Of a stretch of DNA of 64,000 nucleotides, positions 19,835 to 28,867 are shown piece by piece. The DNA comes from DASQHL01 sp963843685. Lineage in GTDB: Bacteria; Chloroflexota; Dehalococcoidia; DSTF01; JACRBR01. Within the stretch, counting starts at the first letter, position 1. The number at the start of each line of letters is the position of its first letter. The translations under genes and the position numbers were made by a program. A model generated the notes under the pieces. That model ran no database searches. It was not told the DNA's origin and saw only the letters and a list, made by a program, of their open reading frames with translations. The stretch is taken from NCBI GenBank assembly GCA_963843685.1, contig CAWJLO010000010.1:62001-126000 (forward strand), in the 5' to 3' direction.

Positions 19835-20518
19835 TTAGCTGACGACGTAGGCGGCGATCACGGCGAAATGAAGCAGCGTGGCCGTGACCACGAGGGCGTG
19901 GAACACCTCGTGGAAGCCGAAGACGCGCGGGAATGGGTTTGGCGTGCGCCGGGCGTACACGATGGCGCCGACCGAATAGAGCGCGCCTCCCGTGATGAGC
20001 AGCGTGAGCGCGGCGGGCGGCAGGTTCGACACGACGGGATACGCCGCGATGACGCCGATCCAGCCGAGCGCCAGGTAGAGGCTGACGCCGAGCCAGCGCG
20101 GCGCCCGCGGCCAGGCGATCTTCAGCAGCGCGCCCAGTCCCGCAAACGTCCAGACTACGGAGAGCATCGGGATACCCCACGACCAGCCGAGCGTGACGAG
20201 GCAGAACGGCGTGTACGTCCCCGCGATGAGCACGAAGATCGAGGCGTGGTCGGCGCGCATGAGGACCGAACGGGCGCGCCGCGACCATGCACCGACGTGG
20301 TACGAAGCGCTCGTCGTGTAGAGCAGGATCAGCGTCGTGGCGAAGATGCTCGCGCCGACGTAGCGCGCCGGCGAGTCGGCGATGATGAGCAGCCAGACGA
20401 GGCCGACCGGGGCGAAGACCGCGGCAACGAGGTGGGAGACGCCGCGCAACGCGGGGATCTGCTCCTCGCCGGGCGTGGATCGGACTCGCTCCGCGGCTGC
20501 GCGTGCGACGTCGTTCAC
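19835..20518 (-). CDS. Hemolysin III / PAQR-family membrane protein
   Basis: 227 residues with seven hydrophobic segments. PAQR/HlyIII signature residues appear: GVSHLVAAVFAP, TTSASYH, DHASIFVLIAGTYTPF near residue 100, and FHEVFHALVV near the end, supplying the metal-binding histidines. Family roles include channel formation and, in relatives, ceramidase or receptor activity; the physiological role is unclear. The GTG start overlaps the stop of the upstream gene by four bases (GTGA). Last gene of a tetR-hpt-orf-hlyIII operon. Confidence 0.85.
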   Translation of the reverse strand: MNDVARAAAERVRSTPGEEQIPALRGVSHLVAAVFAPVGLVWLLIIADSPARYVGASIFATTLILLYTTSASYHVGAWSRRARSVLMRADHASIFVLIAGTYTPFCLVTLGWSWGIPMLSVVWTFAGLGALLKIAWPRAPRWLGVSLYLALGWIGVIAAYPVVSNLPPAALTLLITGGALYSVGAIVYARRTPNPFPRVFGFHEVFHALVVTATLLHFAVIAAYVVS

Positions 20519-20886
20519 TCGGCCGTGGCCTCCGGCGCGCCGTCGCTCGCGGGGCGCTGGGCAGGCCGCTCCGGCGGCCGCATGAACGCCTGGATGAGCG
20601 TGTCGGGGCGGAGGCTCATCAGCGCCTCTGACCACTCGACGTAGCGCCGGAAGGTGTCGGTGCCACTGCGCATCATGTCGACCTGGTAGCGCATGGACTC
20701 GGCGCGCGCAGCGAGGAACTCGCCGAGGGCGAGCATGCCGCGGCTCTCCGCCTCCCATACCTTCTGGTACTTCTCCACGAAGGCGATCATGTCGTCGCCG
20801 GCGTCGAGCAGATCCCCGACGCGCGGGATGAGGCGCGGCGGCGAGCGGCGTGGCCGCGGTGACGGACGTTCGGAAGCTTCCGGCAT
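20515..20886 (-). CDS. Small helical protein of unknown function
   Basis: 123 residues from the ATG at 20886 (GGGGAG just upstream). A proline/arginine-rich N-terminus is followed by an amphipathic helix-rich centre (IAFVEKYQKVWEAESRG, FLAARAESMRYQVDMM) and a Pro/Ala-rich tail. The pattern is loosely like phasins or other granule-coating helical proteins, but nothing is decisive. Sits between the phosphoribosyltransferase and the hemolysin-III gene, overlapping the latter. Confidence 0.55.
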   Translation of the reverse strand: MPEASERPSPRPRRSPPRLIPRVGDLLDAGDDMIAFVEKYQKVWEAESRGMLALGEFLAARAESMRYQVDMMRSGTDTFRRYVEWSEALMSLRPDTLIQAFMRPPERPAQRPASDGAPEATAE

Positions 20887-20925
20887 GATCTCCCCGGCGA
20901 TAGTCAACGTTCGGACACCCTCATC

Positions 20926-21873
20926 CTACCGCGATTCGGAGGGGGCCTGCTGCTGGAGGACGTCGCTCCGGACCGTGGCGACGAAGGGAAGGTTGCGGAA
21001 GCGCTGGTGGTAGTCGAGGCCGTAGCCCACGACGAACTCGTCGGGGACCTCGAAGCCAACGTAGTCGAGCGGCACGTCAACGAGACGGCGGGCGCGCTTG
21101 TCGAGCAGGGCGCAGACGCGGAGGCTTGCGGGCTCGCGCGCCTGGAGCTGCTTCATCAGGTGGTTGAGCGTCATGCCGGTGTCGACGATGTCCTCGACGA
21201 TGAGCACGTCGCGGTCCTGGATGTTCTCCGTGAGGTCCTGCACGATGCGGACGGCGCCGGTGCGGTCGCCCTCGTACGACGAGATGGTCATGAAGTCGAT
21301 GCTGACCGGCAGCGGGACGTGGCGCATGAGGTCGGCCATGAAGCACGTCACGCCCTTGAGGACGCCGACGAACAACGGCTCCTTGCCGGCGTAGTCATGG
21401 GCGATTTGCTGGCCAAGCTCGTTCAGGCGCCGCTCGATCTGCGAGGGGCTGATGAGCACCTCGCTGACGGCCATGCTATCGAGCTCGTTCATTCCGCCTG
21501 TGCCCACGGCACCGATACCGTACTTCGCCAGCAGCGTCAGGTAGTCGCGCTTGTAGAGCAGCTTGACCTGCACGTCAGGATACAGCTCGCCCATGCGGCG
21601 CAGCTTCCGGTGCTTATCCGTGACGAGGCCCTGTTTGAGCGTCGTCAGCTCGATGTAGAGGTCGAGGTCGACCAGATAGAAGTCGGGCGAGAAGGCTTCG
21701 ATGATGCGTCCGTCGTCAGCCTGGCGGAGGGGGAAGGTGCGCGGCTCGTACTGCCAGCGCACGCCGTAGAAATCAAGGATGCGGGCGAACTCCTCCTCGC
21801 TCTCGTGGGCAAAGCGCGCGTCCTCGATGGTGGAGGGAGGGGGCGACTTTGCCTCGAGCGGGTGGATGTTCAT
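20926..21873 (-). CDS. Hypoxanthine phosphoribosyltransferase with extra N-terminal domain
   Basis: 315 residues, about 130 longer than an ordinary HPRT. The C-terminal part is a clear purine salvage enzyme: PLFVGVLKGVTCFMADL, ISSYEGDRTGAVRI, and the PRPP loop VLIVEDIVDTGMTL near residue 220. It converts hypoxanthine or guanine plus PRPP to IMP or GMP. Residues 18-120 form a separate domain (SEEEFARILDFYGVRWQYEP, SPDFYLVDLDLYIELTTLK, KLLYKRDYL) with a PD...E-x-(T)...K pattern reminiscent of PD-(D/E)xK nuclease folds. The frame is clean, so the fusion appears real. Five bases after tetR. Confidence 0.85.
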   Translation of the reverse strand: MNIHPLEAKSPPPSTIEDARFAHESEEEFARILDFYGVRWQYEPRTFPLRQADDGRIIEAFSPDFYLVDLDLYIELTTLKQGLVTDKHRKLRRMGELYPDVQVKLLYKRDYLTLLAKYGIGAVGTGGMNELDSMAVSEVLISPSQIERRLNELGQQIAHDYAGKEPLFVGVLKGVTCFMADLMRHVPLPVSIDFMTISSYEGDRTGAVRIVQDLTENIQDRDVLIVEDIVDTGMTLNHLMKQLQAREPASLRVCALLDKRARRLVDVPLDYVGFEVPDEFVVGYGLDYHQRFRNLPFVATVRSDVLQQQAPSESR

Positions 21874-21877
21874 GGCG

Positions 21878-22543
21878 TCAGGTGATCCCCCGCACGATCT
21901 GCTGCATGGCCGTGCGGACGTGCTCGATCAGCGCCGGGGGCGGGTCGGGGTCGTCGGAGCGGCAGGATGCGGGCGACATCAGGTAGTCGGCGAAGGCGCC
22001 GAGCACCGTGACCACGCTCTGCTTCGCCAGCTCCTCGGCGGACTCGATGTGAATCTCGTCGCGCGAGGCGTAGATGCGGAAGATGCGGGCGCAGGCCCTC
22101 TCCCAGCGCGCGACCAGCATGGCGTACTCCTCCGTCGCCACCGGATCGTCGGCCATGGCCTCCAGCATCAGCACCTTCATGAGGTCGCGGTTCTGGTAGA
22201 TGAAGGCAAGCGCGCTCGAACCAAGCTCGGGCAGCGCCTCCGACGGCGGGATCGCGACCTCGACCGTCTCGAGCGACTCGAGCGCGGCGGTGAAGCCGCG
22301 TTCCTCGATCAGCGCCTCGAAGAGGTCGCGCTTGGAGGCGAAGTGGTAGTAGATGGCCGCGTCGGTGATACCCGCAGCCTGGGCGATGTCGCGCACGCTG
22401 GTGCGGGCGAAGCCCTTCTCGGAGAACAGATGGAGGGCGGCGTCGAGGATCTGCTTGCGGGTAAGGGGGCCGCGGCGAAGCTTGCGTTCACGCGCGCGAG
22501 GGGCGCCCGGTGCGGTTACGGCTACAGCAGGCCGTGCGGTCAA
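21878..22543 (-). CDS. TetR-family transcriptional regulator
   Basis: 221 residues. The N-terminal helix-turn-helix is typical: ILDAALHLFSEKGFARTSVR followed by DIAQAAGITDAAIYYHFASK (about residues 31-70). The C-terminal ligand-binding part is divergent, as usual. The start is uncertain: a TTG at 22543 with GGAGG 12 bases upstream, or a later codon. It leads the tetR-hpt-orf-hlyIII operon and is divergent from the MaoC hydratase, either of which it could control. Confidence 0.88.
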   Translation of the reverse strand: MTARPAVAVTAPGAPRARERKLRRGPLTRKQILDAALHLFSEKGFARTSVRDIAQAAGITDAAIYYHFASKRDLFEALIEERGFTAALESLETVEVAIPPSEALPELGSSALAFIYQNRDLMKVLMLEAMADDPVATEEYAMLVARWERACARIFRIYASRDEIHIESAEELAKQSVVTVLGAFADYLMSPASCRSDDPDPPPALIEHVRTAMQQIVRGIT

Positions 22544-22588
22544 GCGGCGCGTACCTCCGTGCTGCGGTTTTCGAAAGGGTTCGCGTAC

Positions 22589-22617
22589 AGCCTATGGCAG
22601 GTTTTGGGCGGTGTCAA
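22589..22617 (-). promoter_or_regulatory. Promoter TTGACA-N17-TAGGCT for the tetR-hpt operon
   Basis: On the minus strand a consensus -35 TTGACA, a 17-base spacer and TAGGCT stand about 45 bases before the tetR start codon. The tetR product may act here, but no clear palindrome was found. Confidence 0.55.
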
Positions 22618-22659
22618 TCGATATGGCGAAGGGGAGTGAGCGGATCACCTCACCCCCGG

Positions 22660-22685
22660 CCCCTCTCCATCGTTATGGAGAGGGG
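22660..22685. repeat. Perfect 11-bp inverted repeat, CCCCTCTCCAT type
   Basis: CCCCTCTCCAT pairs exactly with ATGGAGAGGGG around CGTT, preceded by CTCACCCCCGG. Hairpins of this ccctcacccc-ggcccctctcc style look like members of a dispersed repeat family. No T tract follows. It lies in the tetR-maoC divergent gap. Confidence 0.55.
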
Positions 22686-22785
22686 AGCTCGCGCGCGAGG
22701 CTCAGCGGCAAGAAGATGCTCCATCGACTATCACGGAGATATGATCGCGCCGCGCGACGGTGAGTGATGATGAAATGAGGACGTT

Positions 22786-23205
22786 ATGTCGGGACTACCG
22801 GTGAAGGTTGGGGACAAGGCGACGTTGACGCGGACGGTGACGGAGGACGACGTCGTCTCGTTCGCGCGGGTGACGGGCGACAACCAGCCGCTGCATCTTG
22901 ACGACGCGTGGGCGTCGAAGACGCGGTTCAAGAAGCGGATCGCGCACGGGATGCTGTCGGCGGGCTTCATCTCCGCCGTGCTGGGCACGAAGCTCGCCCC
23001 GCAGGCCGTCGTCGTCTACCTGAGCCAGCAGATGCGCTTCCGGCTGCCGGTCGCCATCGGCGACACGATCACGGCCGAGGCGGAGGTGACGGCGCTCGAC
23101 GAGGAGAAGCGCATCGCGACCGTGCGCACCGACTGCCTGAACCAGAACGGGGAGGCGGTGGTGAAGGGGGAGGCGACGGTGCTGCTGGATCCGTTGCCGG
23201 CGTAG
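22786..23205 (+). CDS. MaoC-type (R)-specific enoyl-CoA hydratase
   Basis: 139 residues, the usual length for a single-hotdog hydratase. The hydratase-2 motif is at residues 28-38: FARVTGDNQPLHLD, with the catalytic Asp and His spaced D-x4-H. AHGMLSAGF follows. Adds water to trans-2-enoyl-CoA giving (R)-3-hydroxyacyl-CoA, as in PhaJ-type supply of polyester monomers or beta-oxidation variants. Divergent from the tetR operon and followed by a long region without recognisable genes. Confidence 0.88.
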   Translation: MSGLPVKVGDKATLTRTVTEDDVVSFARVTGDNQPLHLDDAWASKTRFKKRIAHGMLSAGFISAVLGTKLAPQAVVVYLSQQMRFRLPVAIGDTITAEAEVTALDEEKRIATVRTDCLNQNGEAVVKGEATVLLDPLPA

Positions 23206-24723
23206 AGGTATCAGGTCTCGGACGTCGCCAGCGTGAAGGTCGACATATAGACTGTGTGCGGCATGGCGCGCGTACCTTCGACGAACACTGGCTCAGAGCG
23301 ATCACGGCAAGCCGGCAGTAGCGTGGGCCGGGAACGCTGATCCGACGCGAGACGGACGTCGTTGCGTGCGCTAGCCCTGTTCAGCGACTTGCAGCGGCAC
23401 TGGCGAGCTCGGGCCGACGGCAGTCGCTCGCGTCGGGTCGCCGAGCACGACGGAACTCACCGTCCTCGGAGCGATCGTTCTCGAGGCATGCCTTCACCGC
23501 TCTGGCAGCCCGACCGAAGCGTCATGGCGCAGATGCGCTGGAGTCGTGCGACTGCGACCTCGCTCGACGAAGTGACACGTCCTCGGCGACGCGCAGCTCG
23601 CATCGCCTGATCGGGCCGAGGCGACCGACTCACGTCAACGCGTCCCGGCGAGGCTGAGAGCTGAGCAGCCGACGCTCGTGCCATCTGCGACGAGCTAGTG
23701 CACTGGATCATAGCGCAGGCCTGCGTACACCGCGTGGCTCTGGCATGGCACGTGTCGCTTCAATCGCCGCGGGATGCTCGACGCCGCGAGGTCAGGACGC
23801 CGACAGCGCACGGCGATGACTTCGCTGACGATCAGGAGCCAAGGCGTCTGCGTCACGACCGTCGTCGCAAGGTGCAGCGCCTTCGTCGATCTGGACCAGC
23901 GAGGTCGTCAGTGCTCTCGAGCAAGTGACGTCGTTGTACGCAGACTGGACGAGCGCGCGCCGCGACGACAGACGGCTCTCGCGCATCGAGTGATCGCTCT
24001 CGCCAGCATGACCTGCGACGATCGACACGTCCGACGATGACCGTGCCTGTCGTCGACAGACGGAGGTCGCCATGGACTCCAGCCGTCATCGCGAACAGCT
24101 CGCGAGTCAACAGAGCGGCTCGTGCGATCTGTCTTCGAGCCATCGCGACATCCCGTTCACGTATGTGCACGTCGTCTCCGAGACGTCACGCACCGGCGCG
24201 AGTCTCATCGTCGACGCTCGGCTCGCTGACGAGGTCTCGCACGAAGCAGGAGTCACGATGAGCGCATTCGCCGCCTGATTGGCGGGCTCGCCCGAAGCCT
24301 ACGAGGCTGTGCGACAGCACGAGCTTGCATGCAGCAACGAGCCGACGCTGCGACGAGCGGCTCGCCGCGCTCTGCGGACCTCGCAGCCGATGCATGAATC
24401 CGCATCACTCCGCGCGACGCGACTGTCGAAGTGCAGTGGCTGACAGCTCGGAATTCGGACGCACTCAGAGGCCTTCGAGAGCAAGCTGCGCCTCGACGGC
24501 GCCGATCACCAGATTCGGCTGGAAGATTGCGGCTATGATGGACGCAAGCTTGCGGCCGAGATGGCGCATCACGGCCACGCGCCGCCGTGAGCTCTGCGAG
24601 CAAGATCGGAACTCAACTGGTTAGCGCGCAAGCATTACTGAGTCGACGAGCCGAGGCCACGCGGTAGTTGCGCGTCTGAGATCCGTCGCGATGACGCGGC
24701 GGGAACACGAAGGGAGGACGACG
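23206..24723. other. 1.5-kb region without a recognisable gene
   Basis: Both strands show only short, mutually overlapping frames with frequent stops and no family motif. By eye the base composition is less GC-rich than the flanking genes and unusually rich in CGA, TCG and GAC words. The only frame with a good ribosome site is a 68-residue one at 24072. No tRNA, rRNA, terminator or long repeat was seen; CGACAGACGG occurs twice (23966 and 24054). It could be a decayed gene, foreign DNA or a long non-coding transcript. Confidence 0.5.
24072..24278 (+). CDS. Possible small protein, 68 residues
   Basis: The ATG is preceded by ACGGAGGTCGCC, a strong Shine-Dalgarno at ideal spacing, unlike other frames in this gene-poor stretch. 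The product is polar (MDSSRHREQLASQQSG at the start, ending GVTMSAFAA) with no membrane segment and no motif I recognise. Third codon positions are less GC-rich than in the confident genes. Either a real small gene of foreign origin or chance. Confidence 0.3.
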   Translation: MDSSRHREQLASQQSGSCDLSSSHRDIPFTYVHVVSETSRTGASLIVDARLADEVSHEAGVTMSAFAA

Positions 24724-25596
24724 ATGGGGACGCATGACGGGAAGGTGGCGCTGATCACGGGCGGGGGGTCCGGGATCGGGCGGGGGACGGCGGTGCGGCT
24801 GGCGCGGGACGGGGCGAACGTCTGCGTCGTGGACATCGACGAGGCGGGCGCGGAAGAGACGGCGTCGATGGTGCGGGAGTTCGGCCGCGACGCCATCGTC
24901 GCGAAGGCGAACGTCGCGTCGAAGGCGCAGGTGCAGGACGCGGCGGAGCGCTGCGTGACGGAGCTGGGCGGCATCGACGTCGCGGTGGCGAACGCGGGCA
25001 TCGGCCGCGGCGGCTCGGTGCTCGAGATGGATCTGAAGGACTGGCAGGACCAGGTCGACATCAACCTGACGGGCGTGTTCCTGACGGTGCAGGCGGCGGC
25101 GCAGCGGATGGTGAAGCAGGGCCGCGGCGGCCGCATCGTCTGCATGTCGTCGCTGGCGGCGCTGAACGTCGGGCCGATGCTGTGGGGCTACTCGGCGACG
25201 AAGGCCGGCGTGGCGATGATGGTGCGCGGCTGGGCGCAGGAGCTGGGCCAGTACGGGATCACCGTCAACGCGATCGGGCCGGGCGTGATCGACACGCCGC
25301 TGGGGCACGGGCTCGCCGGCGACGAGGGCGGGCCGATCCGCGCCGACCTGGAGCGCCGCACACCCGTCGGCCGCTCCGGTGTGCCGGGCGACATCGCGGG
25401 GCTGATCGCCTTCCTGACGGGGCCGGACGGCGGCTTCATGACGGGGTCCTACGTGCTGATGGACGGCGGGCTGCGCGACGCGCGCGGCATGGTCAACGAA
25501 GACCCGTCGACGCCGGTCAACCAGGAGCGCATCAAGCACTTCACCGAGGCGGCGCAGCGGCGCGCCCGGCTGCAGCCGCTCATCGACCAGCGCTAG
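24724..25596 (+). CDS. SDR-family NAD(P)-dependent oxidoreductase
   Basis: 290 residues. Classical short-chain dehydrogenase: ITGGGSGIGRG at residues 11-21 for cofactor, an acidic residue after the second strand (VVDIDEAG) suggesting NAD, VANAGIG, and the catalytic SS...Y-x3-K (GYSATKAG near residue 160). The C-terminal 40 residues extend beyond the common length (VNQERIKHFTEAAQRRARL). Substrate unknown. The ATG at 24724 has GGAGG upstream. It faces the MMPL transporter gene convergently. Confidence 0.88.
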   Translation: MGTHDGKVALITGGGSGIGRGTAVRLARDGANVCVVDIDEAGAEETASMVREFGRDAIVAKANVASKAQVQDAAERCVTELGGIDVAVANAGIGRGGSVLEMDLKDWQDQVDINLTGVFLTVQAAAQRMVKQGRGGRIVCMSSLAALNVGPMLWGYSATKAGVAMMVRGWAQELGQYGITVNAIGPGVIDTPLGHGLAGDEGGPIRADLERRTPVGRSGVPGDIAGLIAFLTGPDGGFMTGSYVLMDGGLRDARGMVNEDPSTPVNQERIKHFTEAAQRRARLQPLIDQR

Positions 25597-25619
25597 CGCG
25601 CGTTAGCTCGTCTCTTCGC

Positions 25620-27852
25620 TCACGATTCGACGAACTGCGGCTCCGGCTCCAGGTGCGCGCTCGGCGCAGGGCCCTCCACGTGCAGCCGCGGCAGCCAGTG
25701 CAGCCACGACGGCAGGTACCAGTTCCAGTCGCCCAGCAGCTCCATGCTCGCGGGCACCAGGATCGAGCGGATGATGGTCGCATCGAGGATCACGGCGACG
25801 GCGAGGCCGAAGCCGACCTGCTGCAGCGACACCTGGTCGCCCAGCGCGAAGCCGGTAAACACCGCGACCATGATCATCGCCGCACCCGTGATCATGCCCG
25901 CGGTGGAGCGCAGGCCAAAGGCGACGGACTCGGCATTGTTGTGCGTCTGGTCGAAGTGCTCGCGGATGCGGCTGAGCAGGAAGACGTGGTAGTCCATCGA
26001 CAGGCCGAAGAGCACCGAGAAGAGGAACAGCGGCAGCCACGCCTCGATGCTCTCCGTCTGCTGGAAGCCGAACAGGTCGTGGCCGACGCCCTTCTGGAAG
26101 ACGAGCACGAGCAGCCCGTACGCCGCGCCGACGCTGAGCAGGTTCATGATCAGCGCCTTCGCCGGCACGACGATCGAGCGGAAGACGACCATCAGCAGGA
26201 TGAAGCTGAGGCCCAGCACGAAGGCGAACACATACGGCGCGTAGGTGCGAATGACGGCGTAGAAGTCCTCGTTGCCGGCCGTCTGGCCTGTGACGAGCAC
26301 GTTGGCGTCGACGCCGTTGAAGGCGTTCGGGATGAGGTCGTTGCGTAGGTGTCGCACAGCGGCGTGGGCGGCGTCGCCGTCGGGGTCACCGTCCCACGGC
26401 ACGCTCAGCAGCAACAGGTCGCCCTGCTGGTTCGTCTCGACCTTCGGCGTGCCGTACTTGCCGCCCGGCTCGGCCGCCAGTTCGTCCTGGAGTTTCGACA
26501 CCGCCTGCTGCACCGGCGCGGCCGTGACGTCGCCCGCATCCACGACGATCTCCACCGGCGCGACGCGGCCGCCGGAGAAGTCCTGTTGGAGGATCTCGAA
26601 CGCCTGGCGCGTCTTGTCGCCCTTGCGGCAGCGATGTCACTCCGGAGAGGCCGAGGTGGAGCGACATCGCCGGGACGGCGAGCGCGATCAGCAGCCCGGC
26701 CGAGAGGGCGACGCTGATCCACGGGTGGCCCATGACGATCGAGGCCACCCGGCCCCAGAAGCCGGAGGTGACATCGGCGTCGCGCCGCACGACGCCCTTG
26801 ATGAAGGGGAGCCGCAGCGCGTTCACCTTGTCGCCGAGGAGGCTGAGCACGGCGGGCAGCAACGTCAGCGCGCAGATCACGGCCACCGCCGTCACCACGC
26901 TCGTGCCGATGGCGATGCTCTTGTACACCGGCGTCGGCACGATGGTCATCCCGAGCAGGCCGACGACGACCGTGCTACCCGAGAAGAGCACGGTGCGGCT
27001 TGCGGTGGCGCCGGCCATGCCGATGGCGTCCATCTTCTCCAGGCCGTGCGCGCGCTCCTCGCGGAAGCGCTGGACGATGAGCAGCGTGTAATCGATGCCG
27101 ACGGCCAGACCGATCATCGGCACGATATTGGTGAGCAGGAACGAAAGCTCGTACCCGCGGCCGATCACGGCGGCGATACCGAAGGCGACAACGATCGACG
27201 CGATCGCCATCAGCAACGGGATGCCGGCGGCCACCGCGGCGCCGAAGACGAGCAGCAAGATGAGGAGAGCCACGGGGATGCCTATGCGCTCACCCGTCTC
27301 CGCGTCCTTCGACGATCCTGTGTTGAACGCGTTGGAGATGCTCCCCTCGCCGGCTGTGAGTACCTGGAAGCCGTCCTGCCCGTCGGCGTTATCCACGACC
27401 TTCAGCAGCGGCTTGACGTTGTCCGCGGCCTCGTTATAGTCGCCGAGGATGTCGACCGGGACGAGCAGCGTGTGCTGGTCCGACGACACCAGGCCGGGCG
27501 CGTTCGTCTCGTAGTAGCTGGTGGCGTCCTTCACGGTGCCCGTGAGCCCGCGGAGGTCGCTGATGACGCCCTCGGCTTCGGACCTGAAGGCCGCGTCGTT
27601 GACCGTCAGCGACGGGTTCGAGATCAGGACTGACTCCGTCGCCTGCCTGGGACCGCGCAGCTTCGCTTCGAGCAGGTCGTTCGCCCGCTGGGATTCAGGC
27701 TTCGAGCTGAGGCTGAACGACTGCGTCAGCACGTCGCCGATGCCGGAAGCCAGATAGCCGCCGGCGAGCAGCAGCAGAATCCAGACGCCAATCACCAGCC
27801 AGGGCCGCCGCGCGCTCGCCCGCGCGAGGCGTTCCGTCGAAAGGAACTTCAT
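25620..27852 (-). CDS. MMPL/RND-family lipid or drug transporter, one frame change
   Basis: About 743 residues once the frame break near 26620 is repaired (CAAGGGCGAC read as CAAGGCGAC; the gene then has a whole codon number). Two repeats each contain a large extracytoplasmic loop followed by several membrane helices, as in MmpL proteins. GIDYTLLIVQRFREER and GLSMDYHVFLLSRIREHFDQ are the conserved helix ends carrying the proton-relay Asp/Tyr. Such transporters export lipids or toxic compounds using the proton gradient. GGAGG precedes the ATG. Convergent with the SDR gene. Confidence 0.88.
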
Positions 27853-27992
27853 CGCAAATCCTCCGGGTCTCCAACACTCGCGATCATTCTGACAAGCGCT
27901 CGCCGCGTGGCGCCACGGCGCTCAGATTGCAGCAATCGCAGCGCGCGAAGCTTTAACACGCACTCCTGCCATGCCCTGTCAGTTGAGATGGG

Positions 27993-28760
27993 TCAACCGG
28001 CGATGCCGACGCCCCCGTCGATGACGACGGTCTGGCCGGTAACCAGATCGGCGCCCTCTATCAGACTGAGGATGAGCTGCGACACGTCTTCCGGCTGGCA
28101 GACGGCCTTCAGCGGCGAACGGCGGATCTCGTTCGCCTTGCCCGCCTCGTAGATCTGGTCGCCCAGGCCGTTCTTGAGCCAGCGCGTCTCGATGAAGCCG
28201 GGCGCGACGGCGTTGACGCGGATCTCCGGCCCGAGCACCCGGGCCAGCGCCACCGTCATGTTGATCAGCGCTGCCTTCGAGGCGGCGTACGCGATCGAGC
28301 TGCCGATCGCGCGCACGCCCGCGACCGATGCGACGTTCACGATGGCGCCGCCGCCGCTCTCACGCATGGCCGCCGCGGCGGCGCGGCTGCAGAAGAAGGC
28401 GCCCTTCACGTTCACCGCGAAGATGTCGTCCCAGTACTCCTCTTTCATGCCGTCGAGGTCCGGGAAGCCGACGAAGTGCGTCGTCGCGGCGTTATTGACG
28501 AGCACATGCAGGCCGCCGAACGCCGCGACGGTCTTCGCCACCATCTCGCGCACCTCCGCCTCCTTCGAGACGTCGGCCCTGACGAGCAGCGCCTTCGCAC
28601 CGGCGGCTTCGACCAGCTTCACCGCCTCCTTCGCGTCGTCCTCCGAGCGCGAGTAGTTGACGACGACGTTCGCGCCCCGCTTCGCGAGGTCGAGCGCCGT
28701 CGCCCGGCCGACGCCCACGGCGGAACCGGTCACGATCGCTGTCTTGCCCCGGACGTCCAT
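27993..28760 (-). CDS. SDR-family oxidoreductase (FabG-like)
   Basis: 255 residues. The cofactor loop is VTGSAVGVGRATAL, slightly unusual for the TGxxxGxG motif. NNAAT, NVASVAG and YAASKAAL (Y-x3-K near residue 160) follow, as does the C-terminal VIDGGVGIAG. Most like 3-oxoacyl-ACP reductases, but the substrate is not fixed by sequence. The ATG at 28760 is preceded by GAGGAGG. Divergent from rmlA. Confidence 0.88.
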   Translation of the reverse strand: MDVRGKTAIVTGSAVGVGRATALDLAKRGANVVVNYSRSEDDAKEAVKLVEAAGAKALLVRADVSKEAEVREMVAKTVAAFGGLHVLVNNAATTHFVGFPDLDGMKEEYWDDIFAVNVKGAFFCSRAAAAAMRESGGGAIVNVASVAGVRAIGSSIAYAASKAALINMTVALARVLGPEIRVNAVAPGFIETRWLKNGLGDQIYEAGKANEIRRSPLKAVCQPEDVSQLILSLIEGADLVTGQTVVIDGGVGIAG

Positions 28761-28850
28761 GCTTGACCTCCTCGCGCTGCGCATCACCCGCGCCATCTTG
28801 ACAGCGGATCCACGCAGAAGCCAGCTTCGACGAAGCGCCCACCGGCACCG

Positions 28851-28859
28851 TGTTAGACT
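28851..28859 (+). promoter_or_regulatory. Extended -10 TGTTAGACT before rmlA
   Basis: TG-T-TAGACT ends eight bases before the rmlA ATG and no Shine-Dalgarno is present, again suggesting a nearly leaderless message for the polysaccharide operon. Confidence 0.45.
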
Positions 28860-28867
28860 TCCGCGCG

